DNA of 15,508 bases from an uncultured Oscillospiraceae bacterium (GCA_934615645.1 CAKTTR010000048.1:1-15508); one strand, 5' to 3'. Shown: positions 1 to 6,404, counted from the stretch's first letter. The notes: generated by a model from the sequence alone, not told the origin. Numbers and translations are program-made.

Positions 1-75
1 CGGGTTTAGCTCATCTGGTAGAGCGCCACCTTGCCAAGGTGGAGGTAGCGAGTTCGAGCCTCGTAACCCGCTCCA
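1..75 (+). tRNA. tRNA-Gly (anticodon GCC), lacking its first base
   Basis: The sequence folds as a tRNA with anticodon GCC at 33-35 inside the loop TTGCCAA. The T arm is GTTCGAGCC-like and the 3' acceptor strand AACCCGC is followed by T and an encoded CCA (73-75). The 5' acceptor strand begins CGGGTT, so the pairing G is just outside the window and the gene is one base short here. It reads glycine GGC/GGU codons. It is the upstream member of a tRNA pair with tRNA-Cys; the promoter lies outside the window. Confidence 0.96.
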
Positions 76-79
76 AATC

Positions 80-103
80 AGCAGGAGGCCCCGGTCTCCT
101 GCT
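80..103 (+). other. Hairpin in the tRNA-Gly/tRNA-Cys spacer
   Basis: AGCAGGAG (80-87) pairs perfectly with CTCCTGCT (96-103) around an 8-base loop. No T-run follows, so this does not look like an intrinsic terminator. It probably folds in the tRNA precursor and could separate the two tRNAs for RNase processing. That role is inference. Confidence 0.4.
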
Positions 104-109
104 TCATAT

Positions 110-184
110 GGTGACGTGGCCAAGTGGTAAGGCAAAGGTCTGCAAAACCTTCATTCCCCAGTTCAAATCTGGGCGTCACCTCCA
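110..184 (+). tRNA. tRNA-Cys (anticodon GCA)
   Basis: A complete cloverleaf is visible. The acceptor strands are GGTGACG (110-116) and CGTCACC (174-180). The anticodon stem AAGGT/ACCTT encloses the loop CTGCAAA with anticodon GCA at 142-144. The T-loop is GTTCAAATC and CCA is encoded at 182-184. It reads cysteine UGC/UGU codons. It follows tRNA-Gly by 34 bases and is immediately followed by an intrinsic terminator, so it is the last gene of this tRNA operon. Confidence 0.97.
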
Positions 185-190
185 AAAGAA

Positions 191-216
191 AAGACACGGC
201 TTGGCCGTGTCTTTTT
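191..216 (+). terminator. Intrinsic terminator of the tRNA operon
   Basis: AAGACACGGC (191-200) pairs with GCCGTGTCTT (204-213) across loop TTG, giving a GC-rich 10-bp stem followed by TTT and preceded by an A-tract. It lies seven bases after the CCA of tRNA-Cys. Confidence 0.93.
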
Positions 217-289
217 CTGCGTTTCACGCTTGCCTTACAGCAAGGGACGAAGGCGCGAGAGGGGATTCGATATTTTTTCTTCCTGGCTA

Positions 290-318
290 TTGACAGAAAG
301 GGCCAATCGAATTATAAT
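290..318 (+). promoter_or_regulatory. Consensus sigma-A promoter, start of a long leader
   Basis: TTGACA at 290-295 and TATAAT at 313-318 are perfect consensus boxes separated by exactly 17 bases. A T-rich tract (271-280) lies upstream like an UP element. Transcription would start near 325, leaving about 285 untranslated bases before the lipoprotein gene at 612. Just after the start are a GAACGAT direct repeat (325-331 and 336-342) and the inverted pair CGATTAT/ATAATCG (338-344 and 362-368), which could be an operator. The rest of 217-611 holds the KTR-tail hairpin at 440-500 and no credible gene. Confidence 0.85.
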
Positions 319-439
319 TAAAACGAACGATGCAGAACGATTATTATAGAATGCATATTATATAATCGCGCGGCTAGGACTGTGCAGTTTGAATGCGCAG
401 CTCCGGCACGTGGCGGCCAGATCATATAGAACGTACACA

Positions 440-500
440 AAGCCAGACGCGAAGACGCAGAGCAAAACCTGATGAAATGCAGGTTCGCTCTGCGTTATTT
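440..500 (+). repeat. KTR-tail hairpin element, copy 1 (gene body absent)
   Basis: CCAGACGCGAAGACGCAG at 443-460 matches the 3' end of the intact KTR gene at 3613-3804. Read from 440 it encodes Lys-Pro-Asp-Ala-Lys-Thr-Gln-Ser-Lys-Thr and then TGA, the typical end of a Cys_rich_KTR protein, but no KTR body precedes it. The DNA folds as ACGCAGAGC (455-463) with GCTCTGCGT (487-495). An inner stem AACCTG/CAGGTT (466-471, 480-485) closes a loop containing GAAATG, and a T-rich tail follows. It lies inside the transcribed leader of the next gene, so it may act as an attenuator or be a relic terminator. Confidence 0.75.
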
Positions 501-611
501 CTTTGCGCATTTTTGCGAAAGGGCGCGGGATCGGCTGCCGGGCGCAGCGCCATGCGGCTTGCCGGGGTGCCGCTGACAGTACAAGAATCATATTAGAAAG
601 GAAGCAGGCTT

Positions 612-1565
612 ATGATACAGAAGAGAATGCAGAAAAGGATATGGAGTCGGGCGGCATTGCTGCTGTGCGCGGTTGCGATGCTGTTGCTGCCTGGCTGCTG
701 GGCTGACCTGGCGATCGGTGCAAACGGTGTGCTGACTGCGGAGACGTACCCCGGCGCCGAAAAATACCAGGTGGGGCCGGTGACCTATCGCGCGGAAGCG
801 GTCAAAGCGATCGAGGTCTACTGGCGCTCTGGCGAGGTGGAGATCACGGAATCAGACGATGCAGAGCTTTCCTGCGAGGAAAGCGGCAGCACGTTGCCGG
901 AGGATGCTGCCATGCACTACCTGCTGGAGGACGGCGTCCTGCGGATCCGTTTCTGCGCGTCCGGCGCAACGCTCCGGGTAAATGCGGCGGAGAAGCACTT
1001 GCGCTTGGCTGTGCCGCAGGGGATCGACCTTTCTGTGCGCGCGACGTCCGCCGCGGTCAAGGCGGGGGACCTGAACCAGAACAGCGTCCTGATCGCGGCA
1101 TTTTCCGGTGACACGGAGCTGGGTGCGGTAACGGCGGCGCGCGTTGATCTCAGCAGCAGCTCCGGCAGCATCCAGGCGCGCAGCGTTTCGGCAAAATCGC
1201 TTGCCTGCGCGGCGTCGTCCGGCGCAGTCGCGATAGAGGCGGCTGCGGTCCAGGGGCTTGACTGCAATACTTCCTCTGGCTCGATCACTGTGGGCAGCAT
1301 GAGCACGGAAACGGCGCAGATCGCAACGCGCAGCGGCAGCGTGCATTTAACGCTGGCCGAAGTGCCGTCTGCTGAAATTCAGACCTCCAGCGGCAAGGTC
1401 GATCTGACCCTGGCGCCGGGCGGCGCAGAGGTCCTGCATACCGCCGCCAGCGGCAGGCTGATCACAGACCGCGCGTATGAACGTCGGGGCGATTTGTATA
1501 TTTTTGGCGGCGGGGAAAGCAAGCTCACGGTCGAAACGTCCAGCGGAAACCTCAAAATCCAGTAA
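612..1565 (+). CDS. DUF4097-type beta-repeat lipoprotein
   Basis: This 317-residue protein has a basic N-terminus, a hydrophobic stretch and a lipobox LPGC with the lipidated cysteine at residue 29, so it should be a membrane-anchored exported lipoprotein. From about residue 60 onward it consists of short beta-strand repeats marked by recurring SSG/SGS turns such as TSSGSITV, TSSGKVDL and TSSGNLKI. That is the signature of the DUF4097/putative adhesin (PF13349) right-handed beta fold. The family is often found beside envelope-stress or membrane proteins; its biochemical role is not established. The ATG at 612 is preceded by AGAAAGGAAG at 595-604. The next gene follows after 41 bases. Family call is firm, function unknown. 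Confidence 0.88.
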   Translation: MIQKRMQKRIWSRAALLLCAVAMLLLPGCWADLAIGANGVLTAETYPGAEKYQVGPVTYRAEAVKAIEVYWRSGEVEITESDDAELSCEESGSTLPEDAAMHYLLEDGVLRIRFCASGATLRVNAAEKHLRLAVPQGIDLSVRATSAAVKAGDLNQNSVLIAAFSGDTELGAVTAARVDLSSSSGSIQARSVSAKSLACAASSGAVAIEAAAVQGLDCNTSSGSITVGSMSTETAQIATRSGSVHLTLAEVPSAEIQTSSGKVDLTLAPGGAEVLHTAASGRLITDRAYERRGDLYIFGGGESKLTVETSSGNLKIQ

Positions 1566-1595
1566 GATTCAGTATAATTCAGTGAGATCCAGAAA
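1556..1595 (+). repeat. Four tandem 10-bp repeats across a stop codon
   Basis: Four consecutive 10-mers, AATCCAGTAA, GATTCAGTAT, AATTCAGTGA and GATCCAGAAA, share the core ATYCAGTRA. The first contains the last sense codons and TAA stop of the lipoprotein gene. The last runs into the AGGAG Shine-Dalgarno of the membrane protein gene. The array looks like slippage or duplication of the gene end. Confidence 0.8.
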
Positions 1596-1606
1596 GGAGC
1601 GACGCA

Positions 1607-2161
1607 ATGAAATCACTTGTGACGATTCAAAAGCTCTCCAAGGTGGGGAGCGTGCTTAGTAAAATCGCATTTATTTTCTCCATCATCGGCTTTTGCGGCT
1701 GCATCGCGGGGCTGCTCAGTTTGCAGATCGGCAACGGCGGCCTGATCAAAATCGGCGGTGTGACGCTGCACGGGCTGATCTCCGAGGAATACGGCTACAA
1801 TATCAAGAGCATCACTGCGGCACTGGCCGGCTGGTTGATCGTCTGCGCCGGGGAGGCGGTGCTGGCAAAGTTTGCGGAAAGGTATTTCAAAAATGAGCTG
1901 CAAGCGGGGACGCCCTTCACCCTGGCCGGTGCAAAAGAGCTGCTGCGGCTTGGAATTTTGACGCTGGCCCTCCCCACCGGCTGCGCTGTGGCCGGCAGCA
2001 TCGTCGAGGGGGTCATCGCCGGGTTCCTGAATGTGACAAAGGCTGCGGCGATGGATCTGTATTTTAGTAATGAGGCAAGCATTGCATTGGGAGTCCTGTT
2101 CTTGCTCGGTTCTCTGCTGTGCCGTTACGGCGCGGCGCTGCGGGAGAAAGCGGGAGAATAA
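1607..2161 (+). CDS. Four-helix DUF2975-like membrane protein
   Basis: The 184-residue product has four hydrophobic stretches, roughly residues 20-40, 65-85, 112-135 and 155-172. Between the second and third lies a polar segment NELQAGTPFTLAGAKELLRL. This pattern (a phrase like 'G.PFT...AK.LRRLG' before the third helix) resembles the DUF2975 family of small membrane proteins, which usually sit next to a Cro-type regulator; none is present here. The ATG at 1607 is preceded by GAAAGGAGC (1592-1600). It is probably cotranscribed with the lipoprotein. Membrane location is clear, the family assignment is moderate and the function is unknown. Confidence 0.75.
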   Translation: MKSLVTIQKLSKVGSVLSKIAFIFSIIGFCGCIAGLLSLQIGNGGLIKIGGVTLHGLISEEYGYNIKSITAALAGWLIVCAGEAVLAKFAERYFKNELQAGTPFTLAGAKELLRLGILTLALPTGCAVAGSIVEGVIAGFLNVTKAAAMDLYFSNEASIALGVLFLLGSLLCRYGAALREKAGE

Positions 2162-2279
2162 TGGGGACGGCCAAAGAGGGCGCAAAGCGAATGCTCCTTT
2201 GTCTGCGATATTGCGCGGAGAAGGGGAAGCTTTCGTGCTGCCCGGCGGGTGCTGCAGTTAGAAGTCTGGAGAGAGTGAC
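2162..2279 (+). promoter_or_regulatory. yjdF leader, candidate yjdF riboswitch position
   Basis: This 118-base gap directly precedes yjdF. In many Firmicutes that gene is controlled by the yjdF motif RNA, a riboswitch that binds azaaromatic compounds. The interval is GC-rich and contains complementary stretches around 2222-2258, but the consensus could not be aligned by eye. It is listed for its position, not from a recognised motif. Confidence 0.25.
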
Positions 2280-2696
2280 ATGCGGGAGGCCAGCGGCTCA
2301 CTGACGGTATATTTTGAAGATCCGTTTTGGGTGGGCGTATTTGAGGAAATCGAGAATGGCGCACTTTCTGTTTGCAAAGTGACCTTTGGCGCGGAGCCAA
2401 AGGATGACGAGGTGTGGGCATATATTCTGCGCTATTTTGGCAAGCTGCAATTCAGCCCGGCGATCAAAATAGAGGAAAGGCGGCGCGCGGATCATCCGAA
2501 ACGAAGGCAGCGCAGCATAACGAAGCAGCTTCAAACGACCGGGATCGGCACAAAATCGCAGCAGGCGCTTGCCGCACAGCGCGAGGCAGGAAAGGCCGAA
2601 CGCAAAAAAGCCAGCAAGGCGCAGCGCGAGGCCGCACAGCAGCGAAAATTTGCGCTGCGGCAGCAAAAGCGAAAGAAAAAGCACCGAGGTCATTGA
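2280..2696 (+). CDS. yjdF: YjdF family protein
   Basis: The 138-residue product matches the YjdF/DUF2992 family (PF11208) along its length. The N-terminal half contains LTVYFEDPFWVGVFE and VCKVTFGAEPKDDEV, which are near-diagnostic. The middle has the family phrase GIGTKSQQAL at about residues 85-94. The C-terminal 45 residues are a highly charged Lys/Arg/Gln/Glu helix ending KKKHRGH. YjdF proteins are cytoplasmic with unknown biochemistry; their genes are often induced by azaaromatic ligands. The ATG at 2280 follows GGAGAG at 2268-2273 with normal spacing. It is separated from the upstream membrane-protein gene by 118 bases that could hold its own regulation. Confidence 0.95.
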   Translation: MREASGSLTVYFEDPFWVGVFEEIENGALSVCKVTFGAEPKDDEVWAYILRYFGKLQFSPAIKIEERRRADHPKRRQRSITKQLQTTGIGTKSQQALAAQREAGKAERKKASKAQREAAQQRKFALRQQKRKKKHRGH

Positions 2697-2907
2697 GCAG
2701 CTGGCGGGAGCGGCTGCGCATTCAAAACTGAATCAGCGAGATCAGAGCGCTGTTTTGCTGGCCTTACAGGGCCAGGGGAGCGATGTTTTTTTATTGGACG
2801 TTGGCGTGTGGCATTCCAAGCGGCGGACGGTATTTTCTGTGGGGAAGACGACACAGGCAAAGTCTGCATGGGTTTTGCATTTTTACAAAAAAATTATAAC
2901 GCCCCTC
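2697..2907. other. Intergenic stretch with a weak hairpin
   Basis: No credible gene is seen between yjdF and the first TetR promoter. CTGGCC and GGCCAG (about 2759-2775) form a small hairpin after yjdF, followed about ten bases later by a seven-T run at 2785-2791. It could be a poor terminator. Confidence 0.35.
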
Positions 2908-2935
2908 TTGACTTCTGGAAAAACTGCGCTACAAT
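2908..2935 (+). promoter_or_regulatory. Promoter of the first tetR gene
   Basis: TTGACT (2908-2913) and TACAAT (2930-2935) are spaced by 16 bases. The box is preceded by GCCCCTC, a context nearly identical to the promoters of the other two tetR genes in this window. The start site would fall at about 2941, inside the palindrome at 2938-2955. Confidence 0.8.
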
Positions 2936-2937
2936 AC

Positions 2938-2955
2938 AACTAACGAATGTTAGTT
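2938..2955. promoter_or_regulatory. Palindromic operator of the first TetR
   Basis: AACTAAC (2938-2944) and GTTAGTT (2949-2955) are perfect inverted arms around GAAT. The 18-bp dyad overlaps the expected transcription start and ends 14 bases before the tetR ATG. That placement is typical of autorepression by TetR dimers. An extra direct half-site TTAG follows the dyad. Confidence 0.82.
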
Positions 2956-2969
2956 AGTGAGGCGCGGCG

Positions 2970-3626
2970 ATGAAACAGGAAGATACCAAGCAGAAGATCT
3001 TAGATAAGGCGTTGGAGCTGTTTGCGGCCCAGGGTTACGACTCTGTCAGCGTGGGCGAGATCGCAAAAGCAGTGGGCATCAAGGCGCCTTCGTTGTACAA
3101 CCACTTTCCCAGCAAGCAGGCGATTTTTGACGCCATTGTGGAATCCACGGCGGCGCAATACGAAGCGGATACGGATAAGATCGACATACATGTCCAGAAC
3201 GCGGGGCAGGATATCCCCATTTTTACGGAGATCACCGCGGATGCACTTTTCGAAAAAGTGCGGCAGATCTTCGAATACTCCCTGCATAACGAGACCATCA
3301 GCCGTTTTCGCCGCATGATGACCCTCGCGCAGTTCCGCTCCCATGAGCTGGCCGCCCTATACTCTAAGCGATATGTGGAGCGCATCCTGGCGTACCATGC
3401 CGGTATTTTCCGCGCCCTGATCGCCGCGGGTGAGATCTGCGCGGAGGACCCGGACGCTTTGGCGATGCTGTATGTCGCGCCGGTGCTGACGCTCATTGGC
3501 GTATGCGACCGGCAGCCGGAGCGGGAGGCCGAGTGCCTGGAGAAGCTCAGCCATCATGTCCGGCTCTTTTTTCGCATGGTACATCGCGATCCTTCAGAAA
3601 GGAGCGGCGCCCATGAATGCAGGTGA
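2970..3626 (+). CDS. TetR/AcrR family transcriptional regulator (first)
   Basis: The 218-residue protein has a classical TetR DNA-binding domain at about residues 6-55: KILDKALELFAAQGYDSVSV, then the helix-turn-helix EIAKAVGIKAPSLYNHFPSK. The remaining residues form the variable, mainly helical ligand-binding and dimerisation domain; the ligand cannot be read from sequence. The start at 2970 lies just after the operator and has a modest GAGG (2959-2962) as ribosome binding site. It presumably represses itself and the genes downstream: the KTR gene, whose start overlaps this gene's end by 14 bases, then the DUF998 and GNAT genes. Confidence 0.95.
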   Translation: MKQEDTKQKILDKALELFAAQGYDSVSVGEIAKAVGIKAPSLYNHFPSKQAIFDAIVESTAAQYEADTDKIDIHVQNAGQDIPIFTEITADALFEKVRQIFEYSLHNETISRFRRMMTLAQFRSHELAALYSKRYVERILAYHAGIFRALIAAGEICAEDPDALAMLYVAPVLTLIGVCDRQPEREAECLEKLSHHVRLFFRMVHRDPSERSGAHECR

Positions 3627-3804
3627 TGAACGCTGGATCCTATGCCCGGCCTGCGGCGCAAAAACGCGGCTGCGCTTGCTGCGGCGGACGGTCCTGCTGG
3701 ATTTTCCCCTCTTCTGCCCCAAATGCAGGCGGGAGAGCGTGATCAACGCGAGAAACTTTCAAATCGAATTTGCAAATCAGCCAGACGCAAAGACGCAGTG
3801 CTGA
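3613..3804 (+). CDS. Cysteine-rich KTR zinc-ribbon protein (intact copy)
   Basis: The 63-residue protein has the Cys_rich_KTR (PF14205) pattern. WILCPACGAKTRLRLLRRT carries the first CxxC and the KTR motif, FPLFCPKCRRE the second CxxC. The end is Asn-Gln-Pro-Asp-Ala-Lys-Thr-Gln-Cys. The four cysteines should bind zinc like a rubredoxin or zinc ribbon; the cellular role is unknown. The ATG at 3613 has AAAGGAGC (3598-3605) and overlaps the tetR end by 14 bases, so translation is probably coupled. The last codons and the TGA stop lie inside a terminator-like hairpin at 3779-3838. The gene is too short to have been called by length alone, but the motif match is strong. Confidence 0.92.
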   Translation: MNAGDERWILCPACGAKTRLRLLRRTVLLDFPLFCPKCRRESVINARNFQIEFANQPDAKTQC

Positions 3805-3838
3805 CCGCAGGGGCTTGTGGTCATGCACGGCGTCTTTT
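3779..3838 (+). terminator. KTR-tail hairpin element, copy 2: terminator overlapping the KTR stop codon
   Basis: AAAGACGC (3789-3796) pairs with GCGTCTTT (3830-3837), GTGC (3798-3801) with GCAC (3825-3828), and TGACC (3802-3806) with GGTCA (3819-3823). The T-run CTTTTGATTTTT follows. The stop codon TGA of the KTR gene sits in the upper stem. The 5' arm is the same sequence as in copies 1 and 3, whereas the upper stem and loop differ. A terminator whose left arm is coding sequence would be sensitive to translation of the gene it ends. Confidence 0.8.
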
Positions 3839-3860
3839 GATTTTTGAAAAGAGGCGTACA

Positions 3861-4523
3861 ATGAAAAAAACATTTCTGCAAAAGCTGGGCCTGCTAGGCG
3901 TGGTCAGTTTTCTTTCCTACACCGCGGCGGTGGTGTTTTCCCCACTGGCCTACCCCGATTACGATTGGATGGCGCAAGCCGTCAGCGATCTGAGCGCGGC
4001 GGATGCGCCGTCGCTGGCGCTGTGGAATCAGCTCAGCGCGTTTTACAACGCGTGTGAGATCGTCTGCGTCACCGTTGTCTGCCTTGGCATCCAGGGGTGG
4101 AGGACAAAGCTGCTGCGGGTGGGCGTCTATCTCTTTGCCATCATGGAGTGGGTCTCTGCCATCGGCTACCGGATGTTTCCCCTCTCCAGCAGCGGGTACG
4201 CCGGAGCCTTTCAGGACATGATGCATATGGCAGTCACGGGGGCCGTCGTGCTGCTGTCAGTTGTGTCGCTGGTGCTGATCCTGATCGCCGGGGCGCGGGA
4301 CAGGTCCTGCCGCTCTTATGGCATCTGCGCTGGGATCGCCCTGGGCCTGATGCTGGTCGGCGCCCTGGGCATGAAGCTTGTACCGGCGGAATATTTTGGC
4401 GTTGTGGAACGCTGCAGCGTGTTCGCCGCCACAGGCTTTAACGCAGCCCTGGGGCTGCATTTGTTCTGCGGAAACGCGGAAAAGGAAGAAGTATTTCATA
4501 GCAAAAAGGAGCATGTAGCATGA
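3861..4523 (+). CDS. DUF998 family integral membrane protein
   Basis: The 220-residue product has about six hydrophobic segments. It matches the DUF998 (PF06197) pattern: an N-terminal helix, then SPLAYPDYDWMAQAVSDLSA, a following helix, and the central FPLSSSGYAGAFQDMMHMAVTG loop leading into helix four. DUF998 proteins are multi-pass membrane proteins of unknown activity, often near stress or resistance genes. The ATG at 3861 has AAGAGG (3848-3853) in front and an AT-rich start. A longer in-frame extension upstream would run through the KTR hairpin and has no ribosome site, so it was rejected. Its TGA overlaps the ATG of the GNAT gene (ATGA), so the two are translationally coupled. Confidence 0.88.
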   Translation: MKKTFLQKLGLLGVVSFLSYTAAVVFSPLAYPDYDWMAQAVSDLSAADAPSLALWNQLSAFYNACEIVCVTVVCLGIQGWRTKLLRVGVYLFAIMEWVSAIGYRMFPLSSSGYAGAFQDMMHMAVTGAVVLLSVVSLVLILIAGARDRSCRSYGICAGIALGLMLVGALGMKLVPAEYFGVVERCSVFAATGFNAALGLHLFCGNAEKEEVFHSKKEHVA

Positions 4524-5146
4524 CAGAACATCACATCACGATCCGCCTGGAAACTGAGCGGGAGCATAGAGCAGTAGAAAATCTGACCCGGGAGGCGTTT
4601 TGGAATGTATATCGCCCCGGCTGCCTGGAGCACTATGTGCTGCACTGCTATCGGGATGACCCGGCCTTTGTGCCAGAGCTGGACTTCGTCATGGAGCTGG
4701 ATGGGGAATTGATCGGCCAAGTGATCTATGTGCGGTCAGAGATCCTGTGCGAGGACGGCCGCAAGGTCCCGATCATGACGTTTGGTCCCATCAGCATCGC
4801 GCCGGCTTATAAGCGGAAAGGCTATGGCAAGCGCCTGCTGGAGTATTCTATGGCGCAGGCCCGGAAGCTGGGCGCAGGTGCGCTGGCCATTACCGGCAAC
4901 ATTGATTTTTATGGCAAGTCTGGCTTTGTGCCGGCCAAAACGAAAGGCGTTCGCTATGCGGACGATCCGGCGGCGGACTATTTTCTGATCTGTGAGTTGG
5001 AGCCGGGCTTTTTGGACGGGATCTCCGGCACATACCGGGATCCGGCAGGGTATTTCGTCTGCGAGCAGGACCCGGCGGGGTTTGCGCAGTTTGAGGCGAC
5101 TTTCCCGGCAAAGCAAAAGCAGAAGCTGCCGGGGCAGCTGTTTTGA
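4520..5146 (+). CDS. GNAT family N-acetyltransferase
   Basis: The 208-residue protein has the GNAT acetyl-CoA site. Motif A is ISIAPAYKRKGYGKRLLEYS at residues 91-110, with the R/Q-x-x-G-x-G pyrophosphate loop KRKGYG. This is followed by ITGN and YGKSGF (131-136), typical of motif B. The N-terminal part has the phrase NVYRPGCLEHYVLHCYR. The enzyme should transfer acetyl from acetyl-CoA to an amine; the substrate is unknown and could be a small molecule or antibiotic, given the TetR-led operon. The ATG at 4520 follows AAAAAGGAG (4503-4511) and overlaps the DUF998 stop by four bases. A hairpin follows at 5150-5179. Confidence 0.93.
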   Translation: MTEHHITIRLETEREHRAVENLTREAFWNVYRPGCLEHYVLHCYRDDPAFVPELDFVMELDGELIGQVIYVRSEILCEDGRKVPIMTFGPISIAPAYKRKGYGKRLLEYSMAQARKLGAGALAITGNIDFYGKSGFVPAKTKGVRYADDPAADYFLICELEPGFLDGISGTYRDPAGYFVCEQDPAGFAQFEATFPAKQKQKLPGQLF

Positions 5147-5149
5147 GCC

Positions 5150-5179
5150 AGAGGGCCCGCATTTTTAGCACGGCCCTCT
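5150..5179 (+). terminator. Hairpin between the GNAT gene and the second tetR promoter
   Basis: AGAGGGCC (5150-5157) pairs with GGCCCTCT (5172-5179). The last T of the right arm is also the first T of the TTGACA box. No T-run follows, so intrinsic termination would be weak. Insulation between operons is the likely role. Confidence 0.4.
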
Positions 5180-5207
5180 TGACAAAGATGGAATCTTACT
5201 GTAGCAT
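5179..5207 (+). promoter_or_regulatory. Promoter of the second tetR gene
   Basis: A perfect TTGACA (5179-5184) is followed after 17 bases by TAGCAT (5202-5207), a weaker -10 box. The context GGCCCTCTTGACA repeats that of the other two tetR promoters. The -10 region overlaps the first of two ATAAC-N5-GTTAT operators. Confidence 0.78.
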
Positions 5208-5237
5208 AACATAACGTTATTTATAACAACATGTTAT
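5206..5237. promoter_or_regulatory. Two tandem TetR operators, ATAAC-N5-GTTAT
   Basis: Site 1 (5206-5220) is ATAAC-ATAAC-GTTAT and site 2 (5223-5237) is ATAAC-AACAT-GTTAT. Both have identical 5-base arms and 5-base centres, and their centres are 17 bp apart. CATAACA (5205-5211) and TGTTATG (5232-5238) extend the outer dyad. The pair covers the -10 box and start region, so two TetR dimers could bind and block transcription. Confidence 0.83.
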
Positions 5238-5254
5238 GATTTGGAGGCGGAATC

Positions 5255-5851
5255 ATGCCGGCAGTAAAAAAGGTATCGCGTGATGAGATCATCAATGCGG
5301 CAGTAGAGGTGCTTCGCGATGGGGGCTTTGCGTCGATCAATGCCAGAAGCGTTGCCAAGAAGCTTGGCTGCTCCACACAGCCGATCTATGTTTCGTTCAA
5401 AAATATGGAGGAGCTGAAACAAGCGCTGACGGAGCGCGCGATCGAGCTGCACACGCAGCGGGTCCGGGCGTCTCTCCGCCAGCATGAGGGGAATGACACC
5501 CGCTACAGCAGCTATGGGATGGGATTTGTCAAATTTGCGGCGGAGGAGAAGCAGCTTTTCCGCTGGCTCTATCTGGAGGGCAACCAGCCGCATCAAGACG
5601 ACGTCTTGCTGCCGGAGGTCATCGCCGCGATCACAGAGGAACTCGGTTATACCGAGGACGTTGCGCGCCGGTTCCACCAGGACATGATCTACTTTAGCTA
5701 TGGATTGGCGATCCTGGCCAATACCGATCATTTGCATCTGACGGAGCCGGAGCTTCGCGAGGCATTCCGCCGGGAGTTTTGCGCGCTGACCGCAATCTAT
5801 GGAAAGCCCGCAAAGCTGCCGGGATTTGCCGGGAAAGCGAGTGACGCTTGA
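5255..5851 (+). CDS. TetR/AcrR family transcriptional regulator (second)
   Basis: The 198-residue protein carries a TetR helix-turn-helix in about its first 55 residues: DEIINAAVEVLRDGGFASIN, then VAKKLGCSTQPIYVSFKNMEEL. The usual Y-x-x-F after the recognition helix is present as YVSF. The C-terminal part, with LEGNQPHQDD and a helical tail, is a divergent effector-binding domain; no ligand can be inferred. The ATG at 5255 is preceded by GGAGG (5243-5247). The stop TGA shares its A with the ATG of the next membrane protein gene, so the two are tightly coupled. Autorepression through the two tandem operators just upstream is likely. Confidence 0.93.
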   Translation: MPAVKKVSRDEIINAAVEVLRDGGFASINARSVAKKLGCSTQPIYVSFKNMEELKQALTERAIELHTQRVRASLRQHEGNDTRYSSYGMGFVKFAAEEKQLFRWLYLEGNQPHQDDVLLPEVIAAITEELGYTEDVARRFHQDMIYFSYGLAILANTDHLHLTEPELREAFRREFCALTAIYGKPAKLPGFAGKASDA

Positions 5852-6324
5852 TGAATCTGAAGCTCGCATTTTCCTGGATCGGGCTGGTGATCTTCGCGTT
5901 GCCGATGCTGATCAATCTTGCGTATGTGGCCTTTCCGCCTACTGACAAGGCGGAGCAGTCCGCACCGGTCACGCGCTGGGTAGAGGTCGTGGAACAGGTC
6001 AGCCGTATTGCATATTTGCTTGCGGTCACGTTTTTGGTGAGCCGGGAGGAGCTGGATGTCCGGCGCGTGTGGCTTTGCCTGGCGGCTCTGTTTCTGGTTT
6101 TGTACTATGCCGTATGGCTTCGCTATTTTGCAAACGGGCGGAAGACTGCGCTGCTGGGCCGCGCCTTTCTCTTTGTCCCGATGCCGATGGCAGTGTTCCC
6201 GGTGGCGTACTATCTGTGCGCCGCCCTATGGCTGCGGAACGTTCCGGCTGCGGTTATGATGATTATTTTTGGCGCGGCGCATCTGACGGTGTCGCTCCAA
6301 TCGTTTCGTACGAGGTCGGCCTAG
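5851..6324 (+). CDS. Small integral membrane protein coupled to tetR
   Basis: The 157-residue product has about five hydrophobic segments, near residues 6-28, 50-65, 73-92, 103-125 and 132-150, joined by short charged loops. I do not recognise the family. The start is taken as ATG 5851, which overlaps the tetR stop (TGATG); a TTG three bases upstream is less likely. There is no strong ribosome site, which fits translation by re-initiation from tetR. It is probably the membrane target controlled by the second TetR, for example a small transporter or envelope protein. That role is inferred only from the coupling. Confidence 0.82.
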   Translation: MNLKLAFSWIGLVIFALPMLINLAYVAFPPTDKAEQSAPVTRWVEVVEQVSRIAYLLAVTFLVSREELDVRRVWLCLAALFLVLYYAVWLRYFANGRKTALLGRAFLFVPMPMAVFPVAYYLCAALWLRNVPAAVMMIIFGAAHLTVSLQSFRTRSA

Positions 6325-6404
6325 AACAGACCATGCGTTCAGTGGTGCCAGAGCAAAAACTGTAACCTCCGTGATCGCGGATGGAGAGAAAGGATGGATG
6401 GAAC

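Noticed and set aside
39..321. Short plus-strand frames over the tRNA pair
   Set aside because: They lie on tRNA genes and a terminator and show no coding signal.
852..1346. Minus-strand frame opposite the DUF4097 lipoprotein
   Set aside because: Arg/Ala-rich shadow with no start signals; the sense strand has a lipobox and beta repeats.
1141..1560. Repeated SSG/TCCAGCGG-like nucleotide motifs as possible DNA repeats
   Set aside because: They follow the codon phase of the protein's beta-turn repeats (Ser-Ser-Gly), so they reflect protein structure.
2569..2943. Open frame running from inside yjdF to the tetR promoter
   Set aside because: Its start is inside yjdF in another frame, it has no ribosome site, and its end runs through the promoter of the first tetR.
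5848..5850. TTG start for the membrane protein after the second tetR
   Set aside because: The ATG at 5851 overlaps the stop in a normal TGATG coupling, and adding one residue has no support.
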